From: Caloramator quimbayensis
Lineage (GTDB): Bacteria > Bacillota > Clostridia > Clostridiales > Caloramatoraceae
Direction of reading: 5' to 3'
Assembly (NCBI RefSeq): GCF_900167605.1
Contig: NZ_FUYH01000006.1
Location: 108,199 to 172,198 of the forward strand
Length of the DNA: 64,000 bases
Positions within the stretch are counted from its first letter, which is position 1. Every line of letters begins with the position of its first letter. The notes under the pieces were generated by a model. That model saw only the letters and a list, made by a program, of their open reading frames with translations. It was not told where the DNA came from and ran no database searches. Below, piece by piece: positions 1-8,771 of the stretch. A program made the translations under genes and the position numbers.

Positions 1-1
1 T

Positions 2-973
2 GAAAACCCCTATGACTTATTTAAAAATTACTGCGACATATTTATGAAAGAAATTTCTAAAATAAATTTAAATAGATATCCTGATGCCAATTGTAAGTCC
101 TTAAGACGCAAACTTTCTCAATATACTATGATAGATGAAGACAATATAATATGCGGAAATGGCTCAGATGAAATAATACAAATGATATTAAATGTTTTTA
201 TAAGTAAAAATGATAATATAATAATTCATGTTCCAACATTTCCTATGTATAAAATATATGCAGATATTTTAGAAGCAAAGGTCATTGAAGTAAGCTGCGA
301 TGATGAATTTAAAGTTAATATAGCTGAAATTATAAAAAAGGCAAATGAATATAATGCAAAGGTTATCTTCCTATGCAATCCTAATAATCCAACAGGAACT
401 TCTATTAAAAGGGAAGAAATTTTAAAGGTACTTCATGAAACAGAAAGTATTGTTGTTGTCGATGAGGCTTACTATGAATTTTTGGGAGAAACTGTTATCG
501 ATAAAATATACGATGAAAAAAGACTTATTGTTTTAAGAACATTATCAAAGGCTTTTTCTCTTGCTGGAGCGAGAATAGGATATGCAGCAGCGGCAGGGAA
601 TATAATAGATGCCTTAAACAAGATAAGATCACCTTATAATGTAAATTCCTTTTCTCAAATTTCAGCAGCTATTTTACTTGATAAGGTTGATGATGTTAAA
701 GATAGCATTAAAAAAATTAATAAAGAAAAAGAATATATTCAAAAAAGTCTTAAAGATATTCCTGGTATTAAGGTTTACAAAGGATGTGCTAACTTTTTAC
801 TTGTTAGATTTGAAAATTTTGAAGAAACTATTAAACTTCTTTTAGAGTATAAAATATCTGTGAAATCCTATATAAAAGGTGAACTTAAAAACTGTATAAG
901 GGTGACGATAGGCAGCAGATATGAAAACGATAAATTTATTGAAGCAGTAAAGAGAGTGGTGAACTGTGAATAG
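2..973 (+). CDS. hisC: Histidinol-phosphate aminotransferase, 5' end cut by window
   Basis: PLP enzyme that converts imidazole-acetol phosphate to histidinol phosphate in the histidine pathway. The reading frame is open from base 2 and already encodes ENPYD, the family's N-terminal ENPY(G) motif. The first in-frame ATG at 44 is therefore internal, and the real start lies upstream of the window. Visible family motifs are CNPNNPTG, DEAYYEF and RTLSKAFSLAGARIGY, which carries the Schiff-base lysine. The last 8 bases overlap hisB, so translation is probably coupled. About 324 codons are present of a usual 350-360. The identity is firm because hisB, hisH, hisA, hisF and hisIE follow. Confidence 0.95.
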   Translation, partial: ENPYDLFKNYCDIFMKEISKINLNRYPDANCKSLRRKLSQYTMIDEDNIICGNGSDEIIQMILNVFISKNDNIIIHVPTFPMYKIYADILEAKVIEVSCDDEFKVNIAEIIKKANEYNAKVIFLCNPNNPTGTSIKREEILKVLHETESIVVVDEAYYEFLGETVIDKIYDEKRLIVLRTLSKAFSLAGARIGYAAAAGNIIDALNKIRSPYNVNSFSQISAAILLDKVDDVKDSIKKINKEKEYIQKSLKDIPGIKVYKGCANFLLVRFENFEETIKLLLEYKISVKSYIKGELKNCIRVTIGSRYENDKFIEAVKRVVNCE

Positions 974-1553
974 AGAAAATAACATAACAAGAAAAACAAT
1001 GGAAACGCAGATAGACATGTTTTTAAATATAGATGGAAGCGGCAAATCAAAAATAGATACTAAAATAGGTTTTTTAAATCATATGCTTAATCTTTTTTCA
1101 AAACATGGACTTTTTGATTTAAATATAAAAGCAATAGGAGATATAGATATTGATAATCATCATACAGTTGAGGATATAGGGATAGTTTTAGGGCAGGTAT
1201 TTTTAAAATGCTTAAATGATAAAAAAGGAATAGAAAGATATTCTACTGTATTTACACCTATGGATGAAGCGTTGTCAATGGTTTCGGTTGATATAAGCGG
1301 GAGAGGTTATCTTGTATTTAATGTTCCTTTTAAAACTGAGTTTATAGGAAATTTTGAAACTGAATTAATTAAGGAATTTTTCTACGCCTTTGCAATAAAT
1401 TCAAATATTACTCTTCACATAAATCTAATGTATGGTGAAAATTCACACCATATCGCAGAGTCAATATTTAAAGGGTTTGGAAGGGCTCTGTACAGCGCTT
1501 CAAGAATTAATGAAAATATAGAGGGAGTAATGTCTACAAAGGGAAGTTTATAA
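966..1553 (+). CDS. hisB: Imidazoleglycerol-phosphate dehydratase
   Basis: Dehydrates imidazoleglycerol phosphate to imidazole-acetol phosphate. At 195 aa it is the short monofunctional HisB without the phosphatase domain of the enterobacterial enzyme. The metal-binding histidine motifs are visible: FLNHML near residue 40, DNHHTVEDIG near 65 and ENSHHIAESIFKGFGRAL near 160. The start is GTG at 966, inside the end of hisC, with AGAGAGTGGTG as a weak RBS region. Second visible gene of the his operon. Confidence 0.96.
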   Translation: MNRENNITRKTMETQIDMFLNIDGSGKSKIDTKIGFLNHMLNLFSKHGLFDLNIKAIGDIDIDNHHTVEDIGIVLGQVFLKCLNDKKGIERYSTVFTPMDEALSMVSVDISGRGYLVFNVPFKTEFIGNFETELIKEFFYAFAINSNITLHINLMYGENSHHIAESIFKGFGRALYSASRINENIEGVMSTKGSL

Positions 1554-1567
1554 ATTTGGAGGAAGAT

Positions 1568-2173
1568 ATGATAGCAATTATAGATTATGGAGCAGGCAAT
1601 TTAAAGAATGTTTTTAGAGCTATGAAGGATTTAGGATTAGAGGCAAAAATAACATCGGCAGCTAAGGATATAAATGATAGCAGAGCAATAGTACTTCCAG
1701 GCGTCGGAGCTTTTAAAGGAGCTATAGATAATCTTAATAATATGGGACTTTCTGACGTTGTAAAGGAAAATGCTAAAAATGGAAAAACAATACTTGGAAT
1801 TTGTCTTGGACTTCAGCTTTTTTATGAAGTAAGTTATGAGGATGGATGCCATAAAGGCCTTGAAATTTTAAAGGGTGATGTTGTAAGGTTCGATGGCAAA
1901 TTAAAGGTTCCACACATGGGATGGAATAGTCTTATTGCAAATAGAGAAGATGATATTTCAAAAGGAATTAACAGTGAAGATTATGTTTACTTTGTTCATT
2001 CCTATTATGTTAAGCCTGAAAATTTTAATGACGTGGTTTTATATTCGGATTATGGAGTTAAAGTTCCAGCACTTATTAGAAAAGACAACATAATAGGAAT
2101 GCAGTTTCATCCCGAAAAAAGCGGTAGAGTAGGAAGCATGCTTTTAAAGAATTTTAAGGAGTTGATAAAGTGA
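1568..2173 (+). CDS. hisH: Imidazole glycerol phosphate synthase, glutaminase subunit
   Basis: Class I glutamine amidotransferase that feeds ammonia to HisF. The nucleophile elbow GICLGLQLF, the oxyanion region LPGVGAF and the catalytic HPEKSG are all visible. A longer frame could start at TTG 1556, but a perfect RBS GGAGGA at 1558-1563 sits inside it, so ATG 1568 is the start (201 aa, normal for HisH). Its end overlaps the hisA start by 4 bases (GTGA). Confidence 0.96.
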   Translation: MIAIIDYGAGNLKNVFRAMKDLGLEAKITSAAKDINDSRAIVLPGVGAFKGAIDNLNNMGLSDVVKENAKNGKTILGICLGLQLFYEVSYEDGCHKGLEILKGDVVRFDGKLKVPHMGWNSLIANREDDISKGINSEDYVYFVHSYYVKPENFNDVVLYSDYGVKVPALIRKDNIIGMQFHPEKSGRVGSMLLKNFKELIK

Positions 2174-2904
2174 TAATATTTCCAGCAATAGATATTAAGG
2201 ACGGTAAATGCGTAAGGCTTATGCAGGGAGATTTAGAAAAAGAGGAAGTTTTTTATGATGACCCAGCAAGTGCTGCAGCTATGTGGGAAAGTATGGGGGC
2301 AGAATATATACATGTTGTCGATCTTGATGGAGCGTTTAACGGTAAAATAACAAATAATGATGTTGTTGCAAGGATTATAAAATCTATTAACATACCAATT
2401 CAGATTGGTGGAGGAATAAGAAATATAAGCGATATTGAATATTTTTTTGATTTAGGAGCAGACAGAGTTATTTTAGGTACAGCGGCATTATTTGATAAAG
2501 AATTAATAGAAAAGGCACTTAAAAGCTTTGGCGATAAAATCGCAGTTTCCATAGATGCTAAAAATGGATATGCAGCTTCTAATGGATGGGCAAGAATTAG
2601 CAATATCAATTCATTAGATTTAGCTAAAGAGCTTGAAAAATCAGGGCTTAAATATTTGATATATACAGACATATTAAAAGATGGAATGCTTTCTGGACCA
2701 AACTTTAAGCAGATAAGTATTTTACAAAGAGAGACAAATTTAAAAATTATAGCATCAGGAGGAATAAGCTCAGAAGAAGATATTTATAAGCTGAAAGAAT
2801 TGGGTGTATATGGTGCAATAGTTGGGAAAGCACTTTATACGGGAAAGATAAAGGATTTAGGGGGGATAATATTTGCTTGCAAAGAGAATTATTCCTTGTC
2901 TTGA
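2170..2904 (+). CDS. hisA: ProFAR isomerase
   Basis: (Beta/alpha)8 isomerase that converts ProFAR to PRFAR, the substrate of HisF-HisH. It shows the N-terminal [14 protein letters not shown] with the catalytic Asp, the phosphate-binding IGGGIR near residue 80, the second catalytic Asp in YTDILKDGM and the second phosphate loop [12 protein letters not shown] start at 2170, coupled to hisH. At 244 aa it has full length. The 3' end overlaps hisF by 32 bases. Confidence 0.96.
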   Translation: MIIFPAIDIKDGKCVRLMQGDLEKEEVFYDDPASAAAMWESMGAEYIHVVDLDGAFNGKITNNDVVARIIKSINIPIQIGGGIRNISDIEYFFDLGADRVILGTAALFDKELIEKALKSFGDKIAVSIDAKNGYAASNGWARISNINSLDLAKELEKSGLKYLIYTDILKDGMLSGPNFKQISILQRETNLKIIASGGISSEEDIYKLKELGVYGAIVGKALYTGKIKDLGGIIFACKENYSLS

Positions 2905-3634
2905 TGTTAAGGATGGACGAGTAGTAAAGGGAAGAAAATTTAAGGACTTAACTGATGTTGATGACCCTGTGAAGCTTGCAGTATTTTATAATAATGAGGG
3001 AGCAGATGAGATAGTATTTTATGATATTACCGCTTCCTTTGAAAAAAGGAATATTTTTTTAAATGTTGTAGAAAAGATAGCGGAAAGTATAAATATACCC
3101 TTTACCGTTGGAGGAGGAATAAAAACTATAGAAGATTTTAGAATGGCACTTTTAAAGGGTGCTGATAAAGTTTCTATCAATTCTGCAGCAGTTAGAAACC
3201 CAAAGATAATAAAGAGTGCTTCAGAAAAATTCGGCAGACAATGCGTTGTTTTATCTATGGATGTTAAAAAGATAGAAAACGGAAGTTATAAGGTTTTTAT
3301 TGATGGGGGAAGAGTTGAGACAAATCTTTATGCATTAGAGTGGGCTAAATTAGGAGAAAGCCTTGGAGCTGGAGAAATAGTTTTAAACAGCATAGACTGC
3401 GATGGTATAAAAAATGGATATGATTGTGAAATTACATCTTTGATTTCTGAAAATGTTAATATACCTGTTGTAGCCTCAGGAGGAGCAGGAAATATGGAAC
3501 ATTTTGAAAAGGTTTTTAAATATGGAAAGGCAGATGCAGCTCTATCGGCATCGATTTTTCATTATGGAGATGTTAAGATAAATGATTTAAAGGAATATTT
3601 ATCCTGTAAAGGAGTAAACATCAGGAGGGTATAA
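2873..3634 (+). CDS. hisF: Imidazole glycerol phosphate synthase, cyclase subunit
   Basis: Makes imidazole glycerol phosphate and AICAR from PRFAR with ammonia delivered by HisH. It opens with the classic [20 protein letters not shown] (catalytic Asp 11). The phosphate loops VGGGI and VASGGAG and the second catalytic Asp in NSIDCDG follow. TTG start at 2873 with GGGGGAT at 2861-2867 as RBS, inside hisA. It ends with the hisIE RBS inside its last codons. 253 aa, normal size. Confidence 0.96.
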   Translation: MLAKRIIPCLDVKDGRVVKGRKFKDLTDVDDPVKLAVFYNNEGADEIVFYDITASFEKRNIFLNVVEKIAESINIPFTVGGGIKTIEDFRMALLKGADKVSINSAAVRNPKIIKSASEKFGRQCVVLSMDVKKIENGSYKVFIDGGRVETNLYALEWAKLGESLGAGEIVLNSIDCDGIKNGYDCEITSLISENVNIPVVASGGAGNMEHFEKVFKYGKADAALSASIFHYGDVKINDLKEYLSCKGVNIRRV

Positions 3635-3635
3635 T

Positions 3636-4256
3636 ATGGTTATGAAAATAAAATTCGATGATAAAGGATTAATTCCTGCGATTGTTCAGGATGTTCAAAG
3701 CAAAAAAGTTTTAATGTGTGCATATATGAATGAGGAATCAATAGAGAAAACAATGACAACAGGAAACACTCATTTTTACAGCAGAAGCAGAAAGTGTCTT
3801 TGGAATAAAGGAGAAACTTCGGGCAACTATCAAATAGTAAAAAGAATGAGTCTCGATTGCGATTTGGATTGTATGCTTATAGAGGTTGAAACCTTGGGAA
3901 ATTCATGCCATACAGGAAGTGAAAGCTGCTTTTTTAATGAAGTATATGTTAATAGAGATGAATATTTAGATAAAGAAGACATAATTATAAGGCTATATGA
4001 AAGGATAATGAGCAGAAAATATAATCCTAAAGAAGGCTCATATACTAATTATTTATTTGAAAAGGGAGCTGATAAAATATTAAAAAAGGTAGGAGAAGAA
4101 ACAAGTGAAGTTATAATAGCAGCCAAAAATGATGATAAAGGAGAAATGATATATGAGATTTCAGATCTTTTATATCATGTACTGGTCTTGATGGCAGATA
4201 AAGGTATATCAATTGAGGATATAAAAAGAGAAATTAAGAAAAGATATGATAAATAA
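3636..4256 (+). CDS. hisI: Bifunctional phosphoribosyl-AMP cyclohydrolase / phosphoribosyl-ATP pyrophosphatase
   Basis: Carries out the second and third steps of histidine synthesis in one chain (HisIE). Residues 1-110 are the cyclohydrolase, with [11 protein letters not shown], the [16 protein letters not shown] signature and metal-binding Cys in the [10 protein letters not shown] and NSCHTG segments. Residues 115-206 are the MazG-like pyrophosphatase, with [15 protein letters not shown] and [13 protein letters not shown]. The RBS AGGAGGG at 3623-3629 supports ATG 3636; ATG 3642 is a less likely alternative. Last gene of the operon, followed by a strong terminator. Confidence 0.96.
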   Translation: MVMKIKFDDKGLIPAIVQDVQSKKVLMCAYMNEESIEKTMTTGNTHFYSRSRKCLWNKGETSGNYQIVKRMSLDCDLDCMLIEVETLGNSCHTGSESCFFNEVYVNRDEYLDKEDIIIRLYERIMSRKYNPKEGSYTNYLFEKGADKILKKVGEETSEVIIAAKNDDKGEMIYEISDLLYHVLVLMADKGISIEDIKREIKKRYDK

Positions 4257-4260
4257 AATA

Positions 4261-4310
4261 AAATCCATTATACTGCAAATATTCTACCTGCAGTATAATG
4301 GATTTTTTAA
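4261..4310 (+). terminator. Rho-independent terminator of the his operon
   Basis: A perfect 17-bp inverted repeat (AAATCCATTATACTGCA at 4261-4277 and its complement at 4289-4305) with an 11-base loop. The right arm runs into TTTTTT. It lies 5 bases after the hisIE stop codon. Confidence 0.92.
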
Positions 4311-4386
4311 ATCTGGATAATTTTATAAAAACATATAATAAATTTGTGATATAATTATTGTAAAAACAGAAAAGCAGGGGATAAAA

Positions 4387-4569
4387 ATGAGTAAGATTAT
4401 AAACAGCAATTGTAAAAGATGCCCATATTATTCTAAAAACTGTAATGGAGATGACAGCCAATGTATATGCAGATTCTGCCCAAGAAATATTTCAAACTGT
4501 GTTACAGTAAGGTGGTGCAGAGAAACTGAATCACCCTTTGTTGTTGAAATAGATGAAGAAAATAAATAA
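4387..4569 (+). CDS. Small cysteine-rich protein, probably metal-binding
   Basis: A 60-aa protein with eight cysteines between residues 9 and 44 (CKRC, NC, QCICRFC, NC, WC), so it probably binds zinc or an Fe-S cluster. No named family was recognised. RBS GCAGGGG at 4373-4380 and a TATAAT at 4350-4355 upstream suggest its own promoter. It sits just before an EFR1 flavodoxin-ferredoxin gene, with no terminator between them, so the genes are probably co-transcribed and it may be an accessory of that redox protein. Function unknown. Confidence 0.7.
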   Translation: MSKIINSNCKRCPYYSKNCNGDDSQCICRFCPRNISNCVTVRWCRETESPFVVEIDEENK

Positions 4570-4591
4570 TAGTAAAAATGGGGGAAGATTA

Positions 4592-5347
4592 TTGAAAGGA
4601 GCAGCAGTTTATTTTTCTGGAACTGGCAATACAGAATACATAGTCAGGCTTTTTAGGGATGAATTTAAGAAGGATGGAATTGAGTGTGCTCTTATAGACG
4701 TTAGTAAAAAGAGAACACTTAATGATGATTACAATTTTTTTATATTTGGATGTCCTATTCATGCTGATTTTTTTCCAGATTATTTTATGGGTTGGATAGA
4801 AAAAAATATTAAAAACGGCAATAATAGAAAGTGCATTGTTTTTTCAACACAGGCAGGACCTGCGGCGGCAGGAGCAGAGTATCTTTGTGAAAAGCTTAAA
4901 GAAAAGGGCTTTAAAATTGAAGTAAATACTATGATACAAATGCCTCAGAATTTTTATGTAAATGGTTTGTTTAAAAAAACTCCTGAAGATAAATGTATAA
5001 TTTTAAAAGAAAATTCAGCAAAGATTGTAAAAACGATTGTAGATAAATTTTTAAAAGGAGAAAATGTAATAAATAATGTATCAAGATTTAGAGTTCAAAG
5101 CGGCAGAATAATTTATAAAATGTTTAAAAAGTATGCTCTAAATTGGGCAGATAAAAATTTGAAAGTAGATATGTCTTTATGCGTTAGATGCGGAAAATGT
5201 GTAAAGAATTGCCCTACTAAAAATATAATATTAGAAGAGGAAATAAAGTTTAAGGCACGATGCCTGTGCTGTCAAAAATGCCTTCATGGCTGCCCGGTTA
5301 ATGCCTTTAGATATAAAAATAAAAAAATTAGCCAATATAAAATATAG
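4592..5347 (+). CDS. EFR1-family flavodoxin-ferredoxin protein
   Basis: Electron-transfer protein with an N-terminal flavodoxin fold (YFSGTGNTEY is the FMN phosphate loop; GCPIHADFFPDYF follows). The C-terminal pair of 4Fe-4S motifs is CVRCGKCVKNCP and CLCCQKCLHGCP. A frame from ATG 4553 is open but has no RBS. TTG 4592 has GGGGGAAG at 4580-4587 in front and gives the usual start next to the flavodoxin strand (251 aa). The donor and acceptor are unknown. The next gene is also a flavodoxin-type protein, so the set probably forms one redox unit. Confidence 0.85.
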   Translation: MKGAAVYFSGTGNTEYIVRLFRDEFKKDGIECALIDVSKKRTLNDDYNFFIFGCPIHADFFPDYFMGWIEKNIKNGNNRKCIVFSTQAGPAAAGAEYLCEKLKEKGFKIEVNTMIQMPQNFYVNGLFKKTPEDKCIILKENSAKIVKTIVDKFLKGENVINNVSRFRVQSGRIIYKMFKKYALNWADKNLKVDMSLCVRCGKCVKNCPTKNIILEEEIKFKARCLCCQKCLHGCPVNAFRYKNKKISQYKI

Positions 5348-5358
5348 GGGGCCTTATT

Positions 5359-6312
5359 ATGATTAAAACTCTTATAATATATGAGAGCCGATATGGCACT
5401 ACTAAAAAAATTTCAGAATATATGGGGCTTATTTTAGGACCTGCCAATATAATAAATGTAAAAGAATTTAATGAAGAACATAAAAAATATGATTTTATTA
5501 TTTTAGGCTCTCCAATTTATATTGAAAGCTTTGAAGAGAGCATGATAAGGTTTGTAGTTGAAAACAGGGATTTTCTTATTAATAAAAAGGTAGTATTATT
5601 TTGCACTTGTCTTAATAAAAATAATAATATTAATTATTTTAAAGAGATAAAATCATTACTTGGTAGTGAATGCATAGTTATGGCAAAAGCTCTTGGAGGA
5701 AAATTAAAGTTAAATGAATTGAAGGATGAAGATTATAAAATATTGGATAGCTTTTCAAAAGAAACAGGAATAACATTAAAAGATGCCGACATATTTAATT
5801 TAAAGGAGATAATAGAATTTGCATTAGATGTTAAAAGGTATAAGGATAGCTTAATACCTGCTGCTCCTGTTTCAAAGGTAAAATTTTTATTAGAAGAGTT
5901 TTTAAACTGTCATAATACATGTACTTTATCAACAGGCTGTGATAAAAGGGTGAGAGGAACCCCTATTGAATATATATATAAAGAAGGGCATATATATTTT
6001 TTTAGTGAAGGCGGAGAAAAATTTGCAAATATACTTTTAAACGAAAATGTATCGATTTCTATATATGATAACTATGAAAATATGACAAAGCTTGCAGGAG
6101 TACAAATTTCAGGGAAGGCATCCATAGTAGAATACGGAGAGAAGGAATACTGCAAAATAGCACAGATGAAGGGATTTAAGGTAGAACAGCTGCTGCAGCT
6201 CCCTATAAAGATGAATATAATTAAAGTTAAATTGGAAAGGGCAGAAGTCTTATATTCAAAATTTAAAAATATGGGATATGATTCCAAACAGATATATGAA
6301 TTTAATCAATAA
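5359..6312 (+). CDS. Flavodoxin domain fused to a PNPOx-like flavin-binding domain
   Basis: Residues 1-150 are flavodoxin-like: LIIYESRYGTTKKISEYM is the phosphate-binding loop and LGSPIYIESF follows. Residues 170-317 resemble the pyridoxamine-phosphate-oxidase-like split-barrel fold, with CTLSTGCDKRVRGTPIEYIY, IYFFSEGG and VQISGKASIVE. Two flavin sites in one chain suggest an FMN-dependent reductase with internal electron transfer. RBS GGGGGCC precedes ATG 5359 at close spacing. It follows the EFR1 gene by 11 bases, so it is very likely co-transcribed. The substrate is unknown. Confidence 0.8.
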   Translation: MIKTLIIYESRYGTTKKISEYMGLILGPANIINVKEFNEEHKKYDFIILGSPIYIESFEESMIRFVVENRDFLINKKVVLFCTCLNKNNNINYFKEIKSLLGSECIVMAKALGGKLKLNELKDEDYKILDSFSKETGITLKDADIFNLKEIIEFALDVKRYKDSLIPAAPVSKVKFLLEEFLNCHNTCTLSTGCDKRVRGTPIEYIYKEGHIYFFSEGGEKFANILLNENVSISIYDNYENMTKLAGVQISGKASIVEYGEKEYCKIAQMKGFKVEQLLQLPIKMNIIKVKLERAEVLYSKFKNMGYDSKQIYEFNQ

Positions 6313-6352
6313 ACAAAAAATGAGGATGGCTTGCCATCCTCATTTTTTGTTT
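6313..6352. terminator. Bidirectional terminator between convergent genes
   Basis: A stem of about 15 bp, AAAAAATGAGGATGG (6315-6329) with its complement at 6334-6348, around a short loop. A-tract and T-tract flank it, so it can work for both the flavodoxin-PNPOx gene and the convergent DUF378 gene. Confidence 0.88.
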
Positions 6353-6543
6353 GCAAGTAAATCGTAGATAAGATATAGTCCGGATAATCCAACAAGAGAG
6401 TAAATGATTCTTGAGATTATCCCTTCCATACCTCCAAAAATAGTAGCAACGAGGTCGAATTTAAAAAAACCTATAAGTCCCCAGTTGATTGCACCAATGA
6501 GCACCAGAATAAATGCAGCTTTTGATAATTTTTTCAATTTCAA
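6340..6543 (-). CDS. DUF378 family small membrane protein
   Basis: 67 aa with two hydrophobic segments (about 9-29 and 43-63). The family signature is recognisable: LVLIGAINWGLIGFF near the N terminus and a second helix ending in YLIYDLLANKK. RBS GGAGGG is just upstream on the minus strand. A promoter TTGCTA-N16-TATAGA reads toward it from about 6593. Monocistronic. Biochemical role unknown for the family. Confidence 0.88.
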   Translation of the reverse strand: MKLKKLSKAAFILVLIGAINWGLIGFFKFDLVATIFGGMEGIISRIIYSLVGLSGLYLIYDLLANKK

Positions 6544-6689
6544 CCCTCCAAAAATTTCTCTATATAAATAATATTTTGTATAGCAAAGGTTTATGCTATC
6601 AAAGCAAAATAATTTTTTGTATAATGAAGTTATAAAGCTATTTTGCAGATTATATATTTATAAGAAGAAGGGAGGAGTTAATAAAATCT

Positions 6690-7238
6690 ATGAAAAAAAT
6701 ATTTAGCATAGTTTTTTTCTTTATTCTTATATATGTAATATTTAACTTTTATACACATACAGAGCTGAAAAATGGACTAACAATAGATTCATTAAATAAA
6801 ATAGCTGTCAATAAAATTGATAAACTCGAAGGAGATAAAATACTAAAGAATATAAATAAAATAGACTGGACAAAGGTTGATGATAAAGCAAAGGAAAATA
6901 TATTAAAATTCTTAGAGGGGCAAAATTTGATTAACTATAATGGACTTGAAAATTTAATAAAATATTCTAAGGAGTTTACGGGAAATGCAAAAGAACTTTA
7001 TTATAAAATATTATATAATAACTATTCAAAAAATCCTTCAGAATTCATAAAAGTTATTTCGGATTTTAAAAGCGAGGATATTTCCAAAATATTGAAGACA
7101 TTTACAGATAAATATATTGAAAAACCTAAACTTATTTCTGATTTGCAAAATATAATAAAAGAAGACAAATTAAATAATCAGCAGAAGAAAAGGATAAATG
7201 ATTTTGTGGAAGAATTAAAGAATGATATTGACAAATAA
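6690..7238 (+). CDS. Hypothetical protein with N-terminal membrane anchor
   Basis: 182 aa. Residues 3-22 (KKIFSIVFFFILIYVIFNFY) form an uncleaved anchor or signal segment. The remainder is lysine- and asparagine-rich, predicted helical, and probably extracytoplasmic. No catalytic motif was seen and no family was recognised. RBS GGAGGA at 6671-6676 is about 13 bases from the ATG, unusually far. A TATAAT-like box lies near 6618. It stands alone between DUF378 and the pyr leader. Confidence 0.65.
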   Translation: MKKIFSIVFFFILIYVIFNFYTHTELKNGLTIDSLNKIAVNKIDKLEGDKILKNINKIDWTKVDDKAKENILKFLEGQNLINYNGLENLIKYSKEFTGNAKELYYKILYNNYSKNPSEFIKVISDFKSEDISKILKTFTDKYIEKPKLISDLQNIIKEDKLNNQQKKRINDFVEELKNDIDK

Positions 7239-7249
7239 TAGATACCATG

Positions 7250-7356
7250 ATAGTATATAAAAAATGCCTTTAAGCTGGTACTGAGATACTGGGAAGGATA
7301 AATAATAAGCAATGCTATGATTGTGTATATTTATGCCTTCCTATTGGAAGGCTTTT
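7250..7356 (+). promoter_or_regulatory. Attenuator-like leader of the pyr operon
   Basis: The 169-base gap before pyrB holds a terminator-like hairpin: GCCTTCC at 7335-7341, loop TATT, GGAAGGC at 7346-7352, then TTTTATTA. An upstream GGAAGG at 7292-7297 could pair with CCTTCC at 7336-7341 instead, which gives a terminator/antiterminator choice. I do not find the UCCAGAGAGGCU-type PyrR anti-antiterminator consensus, so the sensing mechanism is not identified. The arrangement itself is seen in the sequence; regulation is inferred. Confidence 0.5.
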
Positions 7357-7374
7357 ATTATGTAAACTTTTAAA

Positions 7375-7392
7375 TTTGCCCTGTGAGGCAAA
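7375..7392 (+). promoter_or_regulatory. Small hairpin just before the pyrB RBS
   Basis: TTTGCC (7375-7380), loop CTGTGA, GGCAAA (7387-7392), ending 1 base before the AAAGGAGG Shine-Dalgarno at 7394-7401. It does not cover the RBS itself. It could be an mRNA 5' stabiliser or the remnant of a regulatory fold. Confidence 0.4.
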
Positions 7393-7407
7393 TAAAGGAG
7401 GAATAAT

Positions 7408-8340
7408 ATGTTAAAAGGAAGACATCTTATTGACCCAATGGATTTTTCAGTTGAGGAAATTGACAGCATATTAAATCTTGCAGACAAAATTGTTGAAAAT
7501 CCAGAAAAATATGCTCATGCATGCGATGGTAAACTAATGGCAACTCTTTTTTATGAACCAAGCACAAGAACAAGATTTAGTTTTGAAGCAGCTATGCTAA
7601 GGCTTGGAGGGAAAATAATAGGATTTTCAGAGCCAAATTCAAGTTCAGTTGCAAAGGGAGAAAGCGTTGCAGATACTATAAGGACAATTTCCTGCTATGC
7701 TGATATTGCAGTGATGAGACATCCTAAAGAAGGAGCGCCTAAAATTGCTTCTTTGTATTCGCAGATTCCTGTTATTAACGCAGGGGATGGAGGCCATCAG
7801 CATCCAACTCAGACATTAACAGATCTTTTAACTATAAGGTCAGTAAAGAAAACACTATCAAATCTTACAATAGGCCTTTGCGGCGATTTAAAATTCGGAA
7901 GAACAGTTCATTCACTTATAAAATCCATGTCAAGATATGAAAACAATAAATTCGTTCTTATTTCCCCAAAAGAGCTTAAAGTTCCAGATTATATAAGAAA
8001 AGAAGTTTTAGAAAAAAAGAATATTGATTTTATTGAAGTTGAGAGAATAGAAGAGGTCATAGATACCCTCGATATACTTTATGTTACAAGAGTGCAGAGA
8101 GAAAGATTTTTTAACGAAGAGGATTATATAAGGTTAAAGGACAGCTACATTCTTGATATGAAGAAGATGAAGATGGCAAAGGATGATATGATTGTAATGC
8201 ATCCTCTTCCAAGGGTAAATGAGATAGCCTATGAAGTTGACAGCGATCCTAGAGCTTATTATTTTAAACAGGCAAAGTACGGAATGTTTGTAAGGATGGC
8301 GCTAATTATGAAGCTATTGGGGGTTGATGAGATATGTTAA
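7408..8340 (+). CDS. pyrB: Aspartate carbamoyltransferase catalytic chain
   Basis: Condenses carbamoyl phosphate with aspartate, the committed step of pyrimidine synthesis. The carbamoyl-phosphate loop [21 protein letters not shown] is near residue 50, and [12 protein letters not shown] and [10 protein letters not shown] are intact. 310 aa, normal. Strong RBS AAAGGAGG. Its end overlaps pyrI by 7 bases, consistent with assembly of an allosteric PyrB-PyrI holoenzyme. First gene of pyrBICFKDE, behind an attenuator-like leader. Confidence 0.97.
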   Translation: MLKGRHLIDPMDFSVEEIDSILNLADKIVENPEKYAHACDGKLMATLFYEPSTRTRFSFEAAMLRLGGKIIGFSEPNSSSVAKGESVADTIRTISCYADIAVMRHPKEGAPKIASLYSQIPVINAGDGGHQHPTQTLTDLLTIRSVKKTLSNLTIGLCGDLKFGRTVHSLIKSMSRYENNKFVLISPKELKVPDYIRKEVLEKKNIDFIEVERIEEVIDTLDILYVTRVQRERFFNEEDYIRLKDSYILDMKKMKMAKDDMIVMHPLPRVNEIAYEVDSDPRAYYFKQAKYGMFVRMALIMKLLGVDEIC

Positions 8341-8771
8341 CAATAAACAGTATAAAAAAAGGTATAGTAATAGATCATATAAAAGCAGGCTGCGGCATTA
8401 AGATATTTAACTATCTTGGACTTGATAGGGCAGATTTCAGGGTGGCCTTAATAATGAACGTTGAGAGCCAAAAACTTGGAAGAAAGGACATTATAAAGAT
8501 AGAAAATGTAATAGATATTGACTATACAGTACTTGGACTCATAGATCCTAACATTACAATAGATATAATTGAAGATGAAAAAATTAAAGAGAAGATAAAA
8601 TTAAAACTTCCCGAAAAGGTTGTAGATGTTATTAAATGTAAAAATCCTCGATGTATAACTTCTATAGAAAAATATATACCCAATGTATTCTATCTTGTAG
8701 ATGAAGTAAAGGGAGAATACAGATGCGAATATTGCGATGAAGTTCATACCCTCGAGGAGGCTGAAGTATGA
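8334..8771 (+). CDS. pyrI: Aspartate carbamoyltransferase regulatory chain
   Basis: Zinc-containing allosteric subunit that binds nucleotides and attaches to PyrB. The start is ATG at 8334 within pyrB. The N-terminal nucleotide domain has [16 protein letters not shown]. The C-terminal zinc site is complete (CKNPRC, then CEYCDE). 145 aa, normal. Its presence means feedback control at the enzyme level (classically CTP/ATP). Overlaps pyrC by 4 bases. Confidence 0.96.
   Translation: MLTINSIKKGIVIDHIKAGCGIKIFNYLGLDRADFRVALIMNVESQKLGRKDIIKIENVIDIDYTVLGLIDPNITIDIIEDEKIKEKIKLKLPEKVVDVIKCKNPRCITSIEKYIPNVFYLVDEVKGEYRCEYCDEVHTLEEAEV

Noticed and set aside
1556..1567. TTG start of hisH at 1556
   Set aside because: The Shine-Dalgarno GGAGGA lies within these codons and fits ATG 1568.
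7250..7356. Classic PyrR attenuator or known riboswitch
   Set aside because: A terminator-like stem exists, but I find neither the PyrR-binding consensus nor the core of a riboswitch that I can recognise, so it is reported only as an attenuator-like leader.
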